Below are positions 47,429-58,197 of a DNA stretch of 64,000 nt, piece after piece. Within the stretch, counting starts at the first letter, position 1. Every line of letters starts with the position of its first letter. Source of the stretch: an uncultured Sphingorhabdus sp. (lineage in GTDB: Bacteria > Pseudomonadota > Alphaproteobacteria > Sphingomonadales > Sphingomonadaceae); contig CANLOL010000002.1 of NCBI GenBank assembly GCA_947492905.1, forward strand, positions 169,348 to 233,347, written 5' to 3'. The notes under the pieces are model-generated. The model saw only the letters and a list, made by a program, of their open reading frames with translations, did not search any database and had not been told where the DNA came from. Made by a program: the position numbers and the translations under genes.

Positions 47429-48162
47429 GCTATTTTATGCTGTGTCATAATATCATAAAATGGCATGGCTTGCTCCGCTATAGCCGCATATTCAGAGGGT
47501 AATTTTGGTAAATCACCTGCTGGCTCGCCAAACCCTTCGCTTTCAATCACTGCTTTATACCAATGTTTTGCCCAGATACCATCTTCTGGATGATAGCCGC
47601 TAGGCCATGATAGCATGGCATCTTGATATTCAATATCCAAAGAGCTGCATAATTTTAGCAACATATCGGCGGGGTTTTGCAAAATATCATCGCTATCAAT
47701 TACAATAGCTTCTTGCCCCAAACCATTGGTGACATGCTGAAAAATTTCGCATTGCTGCTGAAACCCAATGGCTTCTAAGTTCACACTTTGTGTTTTTTTG
47801 GCATAAGAGGCCAATACGCGCACTGGATGACGTATCAAAAATGCATGGCGCATTTCGCTCATCCAGCCTCTATCAATATCATCTATCATATGATGGCACA
47901 TATGCTTTTGATAATATATTGGCGCTTTAGCGGGCTTATAGGCAATAGTTTCGATAATGCGCTGGGGATCATTTTCATGCGCCTGCAATATTTCATCGCG
48001 CATGGGATGCTCTAGTCCTGTTAATGCTAAATAGGCCGCATAAAATGGCTCATCCACGCAAATACTATCATCACGAGAGGAAAAGCTGCGCATCATTGCA
48101 GTTGATAGATTCCGAGGCCCAGACCATAGCGCAATGCGCAAAGGATTATCAAAAAGGCTCAT
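47425..48162 (-). CDS. sulfotransferase-like P-loop protein
   Basis: 245 residues. LRIALWSGPRNLSTAMMRSF near the start is a variant of the sulfotransferase PAPS 5'-phosphosulfate loop; RHPVRVLASY is the 3'-phosphate block (R..S). The rest has family-like helices (DEPFYAAYL). It starts six bases after the class IV aminotransferase, so they are co-transcribed. Animal proteins named branched-chain aminotransferase-like join a similar domain to an aminotransferase, as I recall. True sulfotransferase activity is not shown by context. Confidence 0.78.
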   Translation of the reverse strand: MSLFDNPLRIALWSGPRNLSTAMMRSFSSRDDSICVDEPFYAAYLALTGLEHPMRDEILQAHENDPQRIIETIAYKPAKAPIYYQKHMCHHMIDDIDRGWMSEMRHAFLIRHPVRVLASYAKKTQSVNLEAIGFQQQCEIFQHVTNGLGQEAIVIDSDDILQNPADMLLKLCSSLDIEYQDAMLSWPSGYHPEDGIWAKHWYKAVIESEGFGEPAGDLPKLPSEYAAIAEQAMPFYDIMTQHKIA

Positions 48163-48168
48163 GAAAAT

Positions 48169-49101
48169 TTAACTTTGTATCTGCGTTAAGCTATTTTGGA
48201 CAAGATCTTTATAAAGTGCGCTAATCTTCGTCGAAATCGGGCCGCCTAGATTTTCAATAATACGGCCATCAACTTCGCGTATTGGGCTAACCCCTGCAAA
48301 TGTGCCGGTTAAAAAGGCTTCATCAGCACTATAAACATCAAATAATGAAAAACGTTTTTCAAAGATGGGAATGCCTGCGTCGCGGCAGACTTTGATTATA
48401 TTGCCGCGCGTTATACCGCCAAGGCAATATTCGGGTGGGGATGTCCAAACTTCGCCATCGCGCACGATAAAGAAATGCGTAGAATTACAGGTCGCAACAA
48501 ACCCATCTGGATCAAGCATCAATGCTTCATCAGCGCCCATCTCATCGGCTTGGATACAGGCCAATATGCAATTAAGTTTGCTGTGCGAATTGAGTTTTTG
48601 ATCTTGTTCCGCAGGACCTGTGCGCCGCACATGGACAGTATATAATTTCTGTCCTCGGTTAATCACATCTGGCACAGGGGCTTTATATTCTGGGATAATT
48701 ACAATTGTGGCTTTGCCAATCGTAAAACGCGGCCCTTGATAGGGAGTTTTTTTGATACCGCGCGTCACCATTAATCTTATGTGCACGCCATCGCTCATGC
48801 CATTCGCGTTCAAACAATCAAATATACGCTGGGTTAATTCTTGCTTGGTCAGGCCAATATCCATGGCAATGGTTTTCGCACCTGCATATAGCCGTTTGAG
48901 ATGTTCGTCCAAAAAAGCAATGCCGCCATTGGTAACGCGCATACCTTCCCAAACGCCATCGCCCAAAATATAACCAGAATCGAACACCGATACGCTTGCT
49001 TCTTCGCGCTTTTTCAGCGCACCATTGACGGATATTAATATGTCCGCATTGCGCGGATCATCAACATAATCATGTACGCCGTGCGCTGTATCTTCTGTCA
49101 T
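48169..49101 (-). CDS. class IV aminotransferase (branched-chain / D-amino acid type)
   Basis: 310 residues from ATG 49101 (reverse). The GGAGG just upstream would lie inside a four-codon longer start at 49113. PLP fold type IV: SVFDSGYILGDGVWEGMRV, then the LNSHSKLNCILACIQADEMG region containing the PLP lysine, and EAFLTGTFAGVSPI. Between BCAT and D-amino-acid transaminase families; the substrate is not clear. Operon with the sulfotransferase-like gene, 35 bases after cobS, in the position where cobT often stands. Confidence 0.88.
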   Translation of the reverse strand: MTEDTAHGVHDYVDDPRNADILISVNGALKKREEASVSVFDSGYILGDGVWEGMRVTNGGIAFLDEHLKRLYAGAKTIAMDIGLTKQELTQRIFDCLNANGMSDGVHIRLMVTRGIKKTPYQGPRFTIGKATIVIIPEYKAPVPDVINRGQKLYTVHVRRTGPAEQDQKLNSHSKLNCILACIQADEMGADEALMLDPDGFVATCNSTHFFIVRDGEVWTSPPEYCLGGITRGNIIKVCRDAGIPIFEKRFSLFDVYSADEAFLTGTFAGVSPIREVDGRIIENLGGPISTKISALYKDLVQNSLTQIQS

Positions 49102-49136
49102 ATTTTCCTCCAATCAATAGTGTAAGAGGAAAAACA

Positions 49137-50111
49137 TTATCCCGCAATGCTTTCGGGTAAATCTTCGCCAAAGACGCGTTGATAATATTCGGCAACCAAC
49201 ATCCGTTCTGCATCATCGCATTTGTTTAGGAAGCTTAAGCGGAAAGCAAAACCCACATCACCAAATATAGCGGCATTTTGCGCCCAACTAATCACGGTAC
49301 GCGGGCTCATGACTGTGGAGATATCCCCGCCAACAAATCCTTTGCGCGATAAATCAGCGACCATAATCATTTTATCAACAACGCTCGTATCGGTCTCACC
49401 CACTTTGGATAAGATTACTTTGGCTTCGGTGGCGGCTGGCAAATAATTGAGCGTCACAACAATGTTCCAACGGTCCATTTGCCCTTGGTTGATTTGCTGT
49501 GTGCCATGATATAGGCCGCTGGTATCGCCAAGACCAACCGTATTCGCTGTGGCAAATAAACGGAAATAGGGGTTTGGGCGAATGACGCGGTTTTGATCGA
49601 GCAATGTTAATTTGCCCTCGGTTTCCAAAACACGTTGGATAACGAACATCACGTCAGGGCGGCCAGCATCATATTCATCAAACACAATCGCAGTGGGAGT
49701 TTGCAAGGCCCAAGGAAGAAGCCCTTCGCGAAATTCAGTGACTTGTTTGCCATCCTTCAAAACAATCGCATCGCGGCCTACCAAATCAATACGGCTGATA
49801 TGCGCATCAAGGTTGATACGGATACAAGGCCAATTTAGGCGCGCAGCCACTTGTTCAATATGGGTTGATTTTCCGGTGCCGTGATATCCTTGGACCATGA
49901 CGCGGCGATTATGCGCAAAACCAGCCAAAATTGCTGCCGTTGTCTCTTGATCAAAAACATAGGAAGGGTCGAGATCGGGAACGCGCTCATCTTTCTCGCT
50001 AAACGCTGGAATTTCCATATCCAAATCGATGCCAAAAACATCACGAGCATTCACCATCTTGTCGGGTGTCTGCATCACAGTGGTGGCATTCATATTCAAA
50101 TCATCAGACAT
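49137..50111 (-). CDS. cobS: CobS-type AAA+ ATPase (cobaltochelatase subunit family)
   Basis: 324 residues. MoxR/CobS-type AAA+: Walker [10 protein letters not shown] (75-83), Walker [11 protein letters not shown], sensor [14 protein letters not shown] and the block [15 protein letters not shown] near the end are CobS signatures. CobS with CobT powers cobalt insertion by CobN in aerobic cobalamin synthesis, but CobS/CobT are also retained in alphaproteobacteria without the full pathway. No cobT follows here; a class IV aminotransferase does. The J-domain gene upstream and bolA match the usual neighbourhood. Confidence 0.92.
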   Translation of the reverse strand: MSDDLNMNATTVMQTPDKMVNARDVFGIDLDMEIPAFSEKDERVPDLDPSYVFDQETTAAILAGFAHNRRVMVQGYHGTGKSTHIEQVAARLNWPCIRINLDAHISRIDLVGRDAIVLKDGKQVTEFREGLLPWALQTPTAIVFDEYDAGRPDVMFVIQRVLETEGKLTLLDQNRVIRPNPYFRLFATANTVGLGDTSGLYHGTQQINQGQMDRWNIVVTLNYLPAATEAKVILSKVGETDTSVVDKMIMVADLSRKGFVGGDISTVMSPRTVISWAQNAAIFGDVGFAFRLSFLNKCDDAERMLVAEYYQRVFGEDLPESIAG

Positions 50112-50175
50112 TATTTTTCCTATATTCTTAACATTTAATCATGTGCTTAAAGATTATTTTAGATTAGGCAAAGCA

Positions 50176-50778
50176 TCATTTGAAATTTTCAGAAGCTTTC
50201 AGATGCGTATAAGCAGAAATTACGTCTTGCAAAGCTTTTTCATGGCTTCGATCACCACCATTTCTATCGGGGTGGTAACGGCGCAATAATTCGCCATATT
50301 TTTTACGAATTTCGCTGCGCGATACATCTTCTTTTAACCCCATGGTCTTTAATGCTTTTTCATCGGCGCGATTGCGGGGTTTTGTCTCGGTACGCATTGT
50401 GCCAATACCGCCTTTATATTTTGCACCAATAGCATCTAATGGATCGGTAAAATCACTCCATCGCGGAGGCGGGTTATCGCCCATTGGCCAGCGGTTTTTG
50501 GCATCCCATCCCGTTACAGGGTGCTGGGCTTCATATATTTCCTCTTCGCTCATTCCAGCGAAATAATCATAAGAGGCGTTAAATTCGCGAATATGCTCTA
50601 AGCAAAACCAATGGGCGGGCGGCGGGCCATCATGCGGACGCAGGCTTTGCAAATTGGGTGCACGAAACTCTCCAACCTCCTGGCATCCCTCGGCTTCGCA
50701 TTGTGATTGCCCATTGCCCATGCGTCCATGAAAACGGTCATGGCGAAATTTATCATTTTGATCATTATAAGAAGGCAT
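50176..50778 (-). CDS. J-domain protein (C-terminal J domain)
   Basis: 200 residues. The J domain is at the C-terminus (about 143-195) with HPD at 169-171 in RRYHPDRNGGD. N-terminal residues 1-120 contain CEAEGCQEVGEFRAP and HWFCLEHIREFNASYDYFAG, possibly a small zinc-binding region (Cys27, Cys32, Cys59). Alphaproteobacterial J proteins of this type stand between bolA and cobS. A co-chaperone of DnaK in the cytoplasm is expected; the client is unknown. Confidence 0.88.
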   Translation of the reverse strand: MPSYNDQNDKFRHDRFHGRMGNGQSQCEAEGCQEVGEFRAPNLQSLRPHDGPPPAHWFCLEHIREFNASYDYFAGMSEEEIYEAQHPVTGWDAKNRWPMGDNPPPRWSDFTDPLDAIGAKYKGGIGTMRTETKPRNRADEKALKTMGLKEDVSRSEIRKKYGELLRRYHPDRNGGDRSHEKALQDVISAYTHLKASENFK

Positions 50779-50827
50779 GGGGAGATAATGGTTTCGAAAT
50801 ATTGCTGTTAAAGCCTATATAAACATT

Positions 50828-51109
50828 ATGAGCAGCGAATCAAAAGGGCCAATTGAGGTCGAAATCGAAAAAAGATTAATAGCAGGCCTATCGCCTAGCC
50901 GATTGGTCATTAGCAATGATAGTGCAATGCATAGCGGTCATAGCGGAGACAATGGCACAGGTGAATCGCATTTTAGCGTCGAAATAGAGAGCGATCAATT
51001 CATTGGTAAAAACCGCGTGGCTATGCAGCGCATGGTCAATGCAGCGCTTGGTGATTTGATGGATGAAAAAGTTCATGCGATGGCGATTAAAGCGAGTGTT
51101 CCGCAATGA
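50828..51109 (+). CDS. bolA: BolA family protein
   Basis: 93 residues. VEIEKRLIAGLSPSRLVISN, DNGTGESHFSVEIESDQFIG and NRVAMQRMVNAALGDLMDEK with the HAMAIKA end are the BolA fold with its conserved His. BolA proteins pair with monothiol glutaredoxins in iron-sulfur handling and can act as DNA-binding regulators. Divergent from the J-domain gene; overlaps the cupin gene by four bases. Confidence 0.92.
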   Translation: MSSESKGPIEVEIEKRLIAGLSPSRLVISNDSAMHSGHSGDNGTGESHFSVEIESDQFIGKNRVAMQRMVNAALGDLMDEKVHAMAIKASVPQ

Positions 51110-51489
51110 AGGGTGATGAGAATAAGATTGGGAAAGTAAATTTAGCAGATGCTTTTTCCACTATATCCGAAGCATGGTCGCCGCGTATCGCAGGTGATAT
51201 AAATGATATGCAGGTCAAAATTGCCAAATTCGAAGGGCAATTTGACTGGCACCATCATGAAGCCGAAGACGAGCTATTCCTTGTGATTAAGGGCAAGTTG
51301 CGCATGGGATTGCGCGATGGTGATGTTGATTTGGAAGAAGGCGAGATGATTATCGTGCCGCATGGCGTTGAGCATCGTCCAGAATCGCTAAGCGATGAAT
51401 GTCATGTGTTGATGCTAGAGCCTGCAACTACGCTGAACACGGGCACAGAGCAAAGCGCGCGCACTATATCCGATCCAGCGCGTTTATAG
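51106..51489 (+). CDS. cupin-domain protein
   Basis: 127 residues, overlapping bolA by ATGA. One beta-barrel cupin: FDWHHHEAEDELFLVIKGKL is motif 1 (metal ligands HHH...E), and GEMIIVPHGVEHRP is motif 2 (His). A mononuclear metal site is likely. Substrate unknown; translational coupling to bolA suggests a link to metal or redox state, which is inference. Confidence 0.85.
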   Translation: MKGDENKIGKVNLADAFSTISEAWSPRIAGDINDMQVKIAKFEGQFDWHHHEAEDELFLVIKGKLRMGLRDGDVDLEEGEMIIVPHGVEHRPESLSDECHVLMLEPATTLNTGTEQSARTISDPARL

Positions 51490-51494
51490 AATTT

Positions 51495-52553
51495 CTATAA
51501 CCAATTAACCCAAAATCCATGCGCATGGGCATGACCCAATATTTGCGCATCGCTATGATCTGGCCATGATCTTATACTCAATTCATGCTGTCTCATGCTC
51601 TGGTTGGTCTCTAATGCAACCCAAGCTAATATTCTGTCATTGCTGCTATTTTGGCCTGCTTTTTCCATAGCCTTGGATATGCGTTTCTGAGTATCTCTAG
51701 GCAGATATTGCCAAACTATGCTGTGCATTAAAACGCGCATCGTGCCCGCTTCTTGGGGAATTTCTAATTGCTGTTCTAACCAATCGGCAGCATCGCCTTG
51801 GGATAAATCCACCGGATAGTCTCGCGCCATTTTTATCGCTTCGGCGGTGCGCTCTAATCGCAATTTTTGCTCGGGCCAGACATAAGCCAATAATCTCTCG
51901 CGCGTTCGTTCATCCTTGCAATCTATAGGATAGAGATCAACGCCCTTAGTTGATATTATATTGGGCTGAACTGATGGGGGTGTAGTTTCGCTGCGCCATT
52001 CAGGTTTAATCAGTATATTGCTATCGCTAGGGCCTGTTTTTATACCACCAAGATCAAAATGATAGCGGTGTATATTCAGATTTAATCCTGCGCTAGAGCC
52101 AATTTCCAATATCTCAATCGGTAAATTATGGCGCTGTGATAAGATCATTAATCCAGACATTAATGCTGCGCATCGCCCCGGTTCATTGGTCTGCGGCGGT
52201 GTATCAAGCCAAGGGTAAATTTCATCATCAAATATATGCATTGCCGTATCAATCAGATTATTAATTTGCTCCTGCTGACTTTCTTTGCCTTCATATATCG
52301 CAGCAAGAGCAGGGGCTTTACCCGATTGATAGAGGGCATGAAAAGGCGCCGCGCTGCGCAAGGGTAGGGCATCGGGGATGACCTCACCGTCCCAATTTAA
52401 GATACGAGACCCAGTGCGCGTATTTTCATCGGCAATGGTCATGATAGCACGGCATATGCGGGCGGTCAGAGGAGCATCATTGGCCATGCAATAGGCAATT
52501 TGTTGTTCATATCCTGCTCTTATTTTCTCTTTTTGCGCTGATGATATAGTCAT
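51495..52553 (-). CDS. DUF2332 family protein
   Basis: 352 residues. ICRAIMTIADENTRTGSRIL, LMSGLMILSQRHNLPIEILE and IGSSAGLNLNIHRYHFDLGG are blocks of DUF2332. The latter, IEIGSSAGLNL, looks like a SAM-methyltransferase-type glycine loop, so a degenerate methyltransferase fold is possible. No partner gene; convergent with the cupin. Function unknown. Confidence 0.85.
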   Translation of the reverse strand: MTISSAQKEKIRAGYEQQIAYCMANDAPLTARICRAIMTIADENTRTGSRILNWDGEVIPDALPLRSAAPFHALYQSGKAPALAAIYEGKESQQEQINNLIDTAMHIFDDEIYPWLDTPPQTNEPGRCAALMSGLMILSQRHNLPIEILEIGSSAGLNLNIHRYHFDLGGIKTGPSDSNILIKPEWRSETTPPSVQPNIISTKGVDLYPIDCKDERTRERLLAYVWPEQKLRLERTAEAIKMARDYPVDLSQGDAADWLEQQLEIPQEAGTMRVLMHSIVWQYLPRDTQKRISKAMEKAGQNSSNDRILAWVALETNQSMRQHELSIRSWPDHSDAQILGHAHAHGFWVNWL

Positions 52554-52619
52554 AAATTTTGATCCACTTTATCTTGTATGTTGCGCAGAGCGATTAAGCC
52601 GAGTAAAGCCGCAAATATT

Positions 52620-53297
52620 ATGGCCGAACCTATTATCTTTGCGATCCCAAAAGGACGAATCTTAAGCGATGCTATCCCGCTCTTAAAAGCTGTGGGTATC
52701 GAACCTGAGGCAGATTTTTTTAACAAAGAAAGCCGCGCTTTGCAATTTGATACGAACCGCGATGATATCAAGATCATTCGCGTGCGCGCTTTTGATGTAG
52801 CGACATTCGTTGCTCATGGTGCTGCGCATATCGGTATAGTCGGTAGCGATGTTATCGAAGAATTTGATTATAGCGAATTATATGCGCCCGTTGATTTGGG
52901 CATTGGCGGATGTCGTTTGTCGGTCGCAAGTCCCAAAGATATGTCCAAAGATATGTTGCCGGAAACTAAAGGCATAAAGCCTAGTCACATTAGAGTAGCT
53001 ACAAAATATCCAAATCTTACCAGCAGATATTATGCGGCAAAGGGCATACAAGCCGAATGTGTTAAATTAAACGGAGCGATGGAATTGGCACCTTCATTGG
53101 GTCTTGCCAATCATATTGTAGATTTGGTGGAATCGGGCAAAACATTAAAAGAAAATGGCTTGGTTGAAAATGAAGTCATTATGGAAATCTCATCCTGTCT
53201 TATTGCCAATCGAGCAGCTTTCAAAAAACAAAGCAACATCGTCCTTGGATTGGTGGATGCGTTTCGTAATTTGGTGAATGATGATGCGGCTGCTTAA
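52620..53297 (+). CDS. hisG: ATP phosphoribosyltransferase, short form (histidine step 1)
   Basis: 225 residues from ATG 52620 ([20 protein letters not shown]), which matches HisG starts; the longer start at 52578 adds 14 unrelated residues. [17 protein letters not shown] and [14 protein letters not shown] are family blocks. Length below 230 and no regulatory ACT-like domain mark the short form, which needs HisZ; no hisZ is in the window. hisD overlaps its end. Confidence 0.95.
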   Translation: MAEPIIFAIPKGRILSDAIPLLKAVGIEPEADFFNKESRALQFDTNRDDIKIIRVRAFDVATFVAHGAAHIGIVGSDVIEEFDYSELYAPVDLGIGGCRLSVASPKDMSKDMLPETKGIKPSHIRVATKYPNLTSRYYAAKGIQAECVKLNGAMELAPSLGLANHIVDLVESGKTLKENGLVENEVIMEISSCLIANRAAFKKQSNIVLGLVDAFRNLVNDDAAA

Positions 53298-54570
53298 ACA
53301 TAGCGATACAGATTTTGAAGCAGCTTTTGATGCTTTAGTAAATGATCGGCGCGGCAGCGATGATGATGTCAGCGCTGATGTTTCGGCTATTATCAAAAAA
53401 GTGCGGGAACAAGGGGACAAGGCGTTAATTGACCTCACGCAAAAATTTGATGGCTTTGATTTGACGGCTGAGGGCTGGGTTATTAGCACTGAGCAATGCC
53501 AAGAAGCGCTTGATACGCTTAATCCTGAATTGAGAGCCGCGCTTACACTCGCAGCAAAGCGCATTGCGGCCTATCATGATGCGCAAAAGCCCGAAGATCG
53601 CGACTATATTGATGCGGATAATATCAGACTAGGGGCTAAATGGAGCGCCGTTGATGCGGCTGGTATCTATGTACCGGGTGGCAGGGCGGCTTATCCTTCT
53701 TCGGTGTTGATGAATGCTATACCTGCCAAAGTTGCCGGTGTTCAGCGGTTGGTAATGGTAACGCCTACGCCCAAAGGTGAGATTAATAAAACCGTATTAG
53801 CGGCAGCAGCTATTGCTGGCGTTGATGAAATATGGCGTGTTGGCGGCGCGCAGGCCATTGCAGCACTGGCTTATGGAACCGATACTATTGATCCCGTCGA
53901 TGTTATAACAGGTCCAGGTAATGCATGGGTGGCTGAGGCAAAACGCCAAGTTTATGGCACGGTTGGTATTGATATGGTCGCAGGGCCAAGCGAAATAGTG
54001 GTTGTTGCCGATAATCAAAATGATCCCAGCTGGATAGCAGCAGATTTGCTATCACAAGCTGAACATGACCCGACAAGCCAGTCGATATTATTTACCGATG
54101 ATGAGGCTTTTGCAGCATCGGTATCGTCCGAGGTAGATGCTTTGCTGGCAAAGCTAGCAACAGGCGAAACGGCTGGCGCAAGCTGGCGCGATCATGGCGC
54201 AATTGTGGTTTGCCCAACATTAGATGATGCTATGCCAATGGTGAATAGATTAGCGGCGGAACATGTTGAATTGGCGGTTGATAATCCAGATGATTTATTT
54301 GCCCAAATCAAACATGCTGGTTCAGTATTTTTGGGTCGTCATACACCAGAGGCTATTGGTGATTATATCGCTGGGCCTAATCATGTACTGCCAACGGGGC
54401 GCCGCGCTCGTTTTGCCTCAGGCTTATCTGTGCTAGATTATATGAAGCGTACCAGTTTCATTGCGATGGATGAAAATAATTTTTCCACTATTGGCCCTTC
54501 TGCTGTCAGATTAGCAGAAGCCGAAGGCCTGCCAGCCCATGCGGAAAGCGTTAGAAAGAGATTATCATGA
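53278..54570 (+). CDS. hisD: histidinol dehydrogenase
   Basis: 430 residues. Catalyses the last two steps of histidine synthesis. [52 protein letters not shown] (zinc ligands Gln/His) and [14 protein letters not shown] are diagnostic. Three consecutive ATG codons at 53278-53286 overlap the end of hisG. Overlaps nusB by four bases. Confidence 0.96.
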   Translation: MMMRLLKHSDTDFEAAFDALVNDRRGSDDDVSADVSAIIKKVREQGDKALIDLTQKFDGFDLTAEGWVISTEQCQEALDTLNPELRAALTLAAKRIAAYHDAQKPEDRDYIDADNIRLGAKWSAVDAAGIYVPGGRAAYPSSVLMNAIPAKVAGVQRLVMVTPTPKGEINKTVLAAAAIAGVDEIWRVGGAQAIAALAYGTDTIDPVDVITGPGNAWVAEAKRQVYGTVGIDMVAGPSEIVVVADNQNDPSWIAADLLSQAEHDPTSQSILFTDDEAFAASVSSEVDALLAKLATGETAGASWRDHGAIVVCPTLDDAMPMVNRLAAEHVELAVDNPDDLFAQIKHAGSVFLGRHTPEAIGDYIAGPNHVLPTGRRARFASGLSVLDYMKRTSFIAMDENNFSTIGPSAVRLAEAEGLPAHAESVRKRLS

Positions 54571-55013
54571 GTATAAAAACGCAAGCGAGATCAGCTTCTC
54601 GATTGGCCGCAGTTCAGGCATTATATCAAATGGATATGGAAAAGATTGGCCTCGCGCGGCTTTTATCGGAATTTCACATGCACCGCTTAGGCGCAGAGAT
54701 AGAAGATGAGCAATATGCGGATGCAGATGTGGTATTTTTTGATGATGTCGTATCAGGCGTTGATCAAAGGCGCGAAGAATTTGATTCTCTGATTACATCC
54801 AAACTTAATGAGAAATGGAAGATTGAGCGGCTTGACCCAACAATGTTGCAAATTTTGCGCTGCGGCTGTTTTGAGCTAATGGCGCGCAAAGACGTTCCGA
54901 AAGCGGCTGTCATTAATGAATATGTAGATGTAGCGCATGCTTTTTTCGATGATAAAGAAGCACATTTCGTCAATGGGCTATTGGATAATATCGCCAAAGA
55001 GGTGCGCAAATAA
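54567..55013 (+). CDS. nusB: transcription antitermination factor NusB
   Basis: 148 residues. SASRLAAVQALYQMDMEKIG at the start and LDPTMLQILRCGCFELMARK with KAAVINEYVDVAHAFFDDKE are NusB blocks. NusB binds boxA RNA with S10 during rRNA transcription. Overlaps hisD by ATGA and lies 19 bases before thiL. Confidence 0.95.
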   Translation: MSIKTQARSASRLAAVQALYQMDMEKIGLARLLSEFHMHRLGAEIEDEQYADADVVFFDDVVSGVDQRREEFDSLITSKLNEKWKIERLDPTMLQILRCGCFELMARKDVPKAAVINEYVDVAHAFFDDKEAHFVNGLLDNIAKEVRK

Positions 55014-55032
55014 TTTCACGATTAGGAATATT

Positions 55033-55944
55033 ATGATCGAACGTGAATTTATCGAATTATTGAAACAAATGCCTTTGCATGATGGTGCACGCGGCCTCAA
55101 TGATGATGCTGCAATCATAAATATGGGCGATAAAAAACTGATCTTGACCAAGGATATGATGGTGCAGGGCGTGCATTATTTTGCCGATGCTGATCCTCAA
55201 GATGTGGCATGGAAATTAGTGGCGGTAAATTTGTCAGATTTAGCGGCCAAAGGAGCATTGCCAATCGGGGTGATGCTTGGTTTTACGCTTGGTGAAGATG
55301 ATTGGGATAAAAGCTTTTTGATGGGCTTTGAAGCTGCGCTCAATCATTATGACGTTAAATTGCTAGGCGGGGATACTGTATCTTCGCAGCAGCGGATTAT
55401 ATCTTTAACTGCTATCGGTATAAGCAATCATGATGCTCCATCGCGTAGCGGTGCACAAGATGGCGATATCCTCTATGTGTCTGGTCCTATTGGCGATGCT
55501 TGCGCTGGTTATGAAATGATAAAATCTGGCACTTATGATAGAGCAGACCCGTTGATTTTAGCATTTAATCGCCCAAAACCACAATTAGAATTAGGGCAGA
55601 ATATAGCAGCTTTGGTAAATGGAATGATGGATATTTCAGATGGATTGCTGATCGATGTACGGCGTATGGCTGAGGCTAGTGACCTTGCTGTGAGTGTAAC
55701 ATTAGACTCACTACCAATCAGTGAAAATTACCGTCAAAAATGCGGAGATGATCTTCATTCTATCCTTAGAGCGGCGACTTGGGGCGATGATTATCAATTA
55801 TTATGCGCTGCACCAATAGATGTGAAATTACCAGAAAATATGATCGCTATTGGAAAGTTTACGCAAGGGAATGGCCTTAGTTTAAGTCATTATGGCGAGA
55901 AAATAATGCTGCCATCTGCTCTTGGATATGAGCATATCCAATAA
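55033..55944 (+). CDS. thiL: thiamine-monophosphate kinase
   Basis: 303 residues from ATG 55033 with AGGA at 55024-55027; an in-frame start inside nusB at 54937 is not credible. ThiL makes thiamine diphosphate from the monophosphate. LNDDAAII, TKDMMVQGVHY, AVNLSDLAAKGA, LLGGDTV and MMDISDGLLIDVRRM are family blocks with the Asp metal ligands. Operon with nusB, the common sphingomonad order. Confidence 0.94.
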   Translation: MIEREFIELLKQMPLHDGARGLNDDAAIINMGDKKLILTKDMMVQGVHYFADADPQDVAWKLVAVNLSDLAAKGALPIGVMLGFTLGEDDWDKSFLMGFEAALNHYDVKLLGGDTVSSQQRIISLTAIGISNHDAPSRSGAQDGDILYVSGPIGDACAGYEMIKSGTYDRADPLILAFNRPKPQLELGQNIAALVNGMMDISDGLLIDVRRMAEASDLAVSVTLDSLPISENYRQKCGDDLHSILRAATWGDDYQLLCAAPIDVKLPENMIAIGKFTQGNGLSLSHYGEKIMLPSALGYEHIQ

Positions 55945-56071
55945 GCTTATTAACAATAAATTATCCATAAGACCGCTTTACATCTTGCAAAGCCAGTAAA
56001 CCCCGCCTTATACCAATTTCCGGAGACACGTCTGTTAGGCGTGAGAGTATAAAAAAGGGAGGGGCATTTTA

Positions 56072-58177
56072 ATGTCATTGGTTGTTATCGCAATAATTTG
56101 TGGTGCCATTGCTGTTCTGTACGGCTTTGTCACGAGTAGGCAGGTGCTAAGTGCATCTGCAGGTAATGAAAAAATGCAAGAAATAGCTGGCGCTATTCAA
56201 GAGGGCGCTCAAGCTTATCTTGGGCGTCAATATCGTACAATTGGGATTGTGGGTGTTGTCGTCGCTATTTTGGTTTTCATATTTTTGGATCTTAATTCGA
56301 CCATCGGTTTTGTTGTCGGTGCTGTATTATCTGGCGTAGCAGGCTATATCGGGATGAATATCTCGGTGCGCTCTAACGTTCGTACGGCTCAAGCCGCAAG
56401 CGAGGGTTTACAGCAAGGTTTAACAGTGGCTTTTCGTGCAGGCGCAGTGACGGGCTTGCTGGTTGCTGGTTTAGCATTGCTCGCAATCGCAGGTTTCTTT
56501 TGGTATCTGACCGAGATTGGTGGAGCTGCACCCGATAGCCGTCCCGTGATTGATGCCTTAGTTGCATTAGCATTTGGCGCATCGCTGATTTCAATTTTTG
56601 CCCGTTTGGGCGGCGGTATATTTACCAAAGCCGCTGACGTTGGCGCTGATTTGGTGGGTAAAGTCGAAGCTGGCATCCCAGAAGATGATCCACGCAACCC
56701 AGCGACAATTGCTGATAATGTTGGTGATAATGTCGGTGATTGTGCTGGCATGGCGGCAGATTTGTTTGAAACCTATGTTGTTACCGTTGGTGCGACGATG
56801 GTTTTAATTGCGCTTCTATTAGGCAGTAGCGCAGGTGATTTGCTTACCCCATTGATGAGCTTGCCGCTTTTAATTGGCGGTGCATGCATCTTAACATCTA
56901 TCATCGGGACTTATTTTGTTCGTATCGGTAAATCTGGGTCCATTATGGGTGCATTATATAAAGGCTTTTTGGTTACGGCAGTCTTGTCTATTCCAGCTAT
57001 CTGGTTTGCGACCCAATATGCACTAGGTGATATGAATACAGTGATTGGCGCTGATTTATCAGGCGAAGGCGGCTTTACGGGCCGCGCATTATTCTATTGT
57101 TCATTGGTTGGTTTGGCCGTAACGGGCCTGATTATCTGGATAACCGAATATTATACTGGCACAGAATATCGACCAGTGCGTTCTATCGCTAAATCATCAG
57201 AAACTGGCCATGGTACAAATGTAATCCAAGGTTTGGCAATAAGCCTAGAATCAACGGCATTGCCGACATTAGTGATCGTTGTTGGTATCATCGCAGCTTT
57301 CCAATTGGCTGGCTTAATAGGTATCGCTTTTGCTGCAACTGCTATGCTTGCTTTGGCTGGCATGGTTGTGGCCCTTGATGCTTATGGTCCAGTGACTGAT
57401 AATGCAGGCGGTATTGCTGAAATGGCTGGTCTAGATGAGAGCGTTCGTGAAAAAACTGACGCGCTTGATGCTGTGGGTAACACCACTAAAGCAGTTACCA
57501 AAGGTTATGCTATCGGCAGTGCTGGTTTGGCAGCTTTGGTGTTATTCTCGGCCTATACAATCGATTTGAAAGAGTTCTTCCCGAACCTGACAGTCGATTT
57601 TAGCCTTGAAAACCCTTATGTGATCGTCGGATTGCTATTGGGCGCATTATTGCCTTATCTCTTTGGTGCGATGGGTATGACGGCTGTTGGACGTGCAGCG
57701 GGCGATGTTGTGAAAGATGTTCGTGCGCAATTTGCTGAAGATAAAGGCATTATGGCGGGTACATCACGCCCCGATTATGCGCGTACAGTGGATTTGGTAA
57801 CAAAAGCCGCGATTAAGGAAATGATTATTCCATCATTGCTTCCAGTGCTTGCTCCGATTGTGGTTTATTTTGCAATTACCCTAGTGGCAGGCCAAGCCAA
57901 TGGTTTTGCGGCTCTTGGCGCGTTATTGCTCGGCGTGATCGTCTCTGGTCTATTCGTTGCTCTGTCGATGACTGCTGGTGGCGGTGCTTGGGACAATGCC
58001 AAGAAATATATCGAAGATGGCAATCATGGTGGTAAAGGCTCAGAAGCGCATAAAGCTGCTGTAACCGGTGATACCGTTGGTGATCCTTATAAAGATACAG
58101 CTGGCCCTGCGGTCAACCCAATGATTAAAATCACCAATATTGTGGCATTGTTACTATTGGCTGCTTTGGCACATTAA
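56072..58177 (+). CDS. hppA: membrane proton-translocating pyrophosphatase, K+-independent type
   Basis: 701 residues and about 16 membrane helices. Pumps protons with pyrophosphate energy. [31 protein letters not shown] and [10 protein letters not shown] are the substrate motifs. Lys473 in GNTTKA marks the K+-independent class (Ala in K+-dependent forms). AGHxxGD-like loops such as [20 protein letters not shown] are near the C-terminus. A strong terminator follows. Upstream 127 bases hold only a short leader. Confidence 0.96.
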   Translation: MSLVVIAIICGAIAVLYGFVTSRQVLSASAGNEKMQEIAGAIQEGAQAYLGRQYRTIGIVGVVVAILVFIFLDLNSTIGFVVGAVLSGVAGYIGMNISVRSNVRTAQAASEGLQQGLTVAFRAGAVTGLLVAGLALLAIAGFFWYLTEIGGAAPDSRPVIDALVALAFGASLISIFARLGGGIFTKAADVGADLVGKVEAGIPEDDPRNPATIADNVGDNVGDCAGMAADLFETYVVTVGATMVLIALLLGSSAGDLLTPLMSLPLLIGGACILTSIIGTYFVRIGKSGSIMGALYKGFLVTAVLSIPAIWFATQYALGDMNTVIGADLSGEGGFTGRALFYCSLVGLAVTGLIIWITEYYTGTEYRPVRSIAKSSETGHGTNVIQGLAISLESTALPTLVIVVGIIAAFQLAGLIGIAFAATAMLALAGMVVALDAYGPVTDNAGGIAEMAGLDESVREKTDALDAVGNTTKAVTKGYAIGSAGLAALVLFSAYTIDLKEFFPNLTVDFSLENPYVIVGLLLGALLPYLFGAMGMTAVGRAAGDVVKDVRAQFAEDKGIMAGTSRPDYARTVDLVTKAAIKEMIIPSLLPVLAPIVVYFAITLVAGQANGFAALGALLLGVIVSGLFVALSMTAGGGAWDNAKKYIEDGNHGGKGSEAHKAAVTGDTVGDPYKDTAGPAVNPMIKITNIVALLLLAALAH

Positions 58178-58197
58178 AAGATAAGTAAAGATTATTT

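Noticed and set aside
49222..50289. Several forward frames opposite cobS and the J-domain gene
   Set aside because: All are antisense shadows of genes with clear Walker and HPD motifs.
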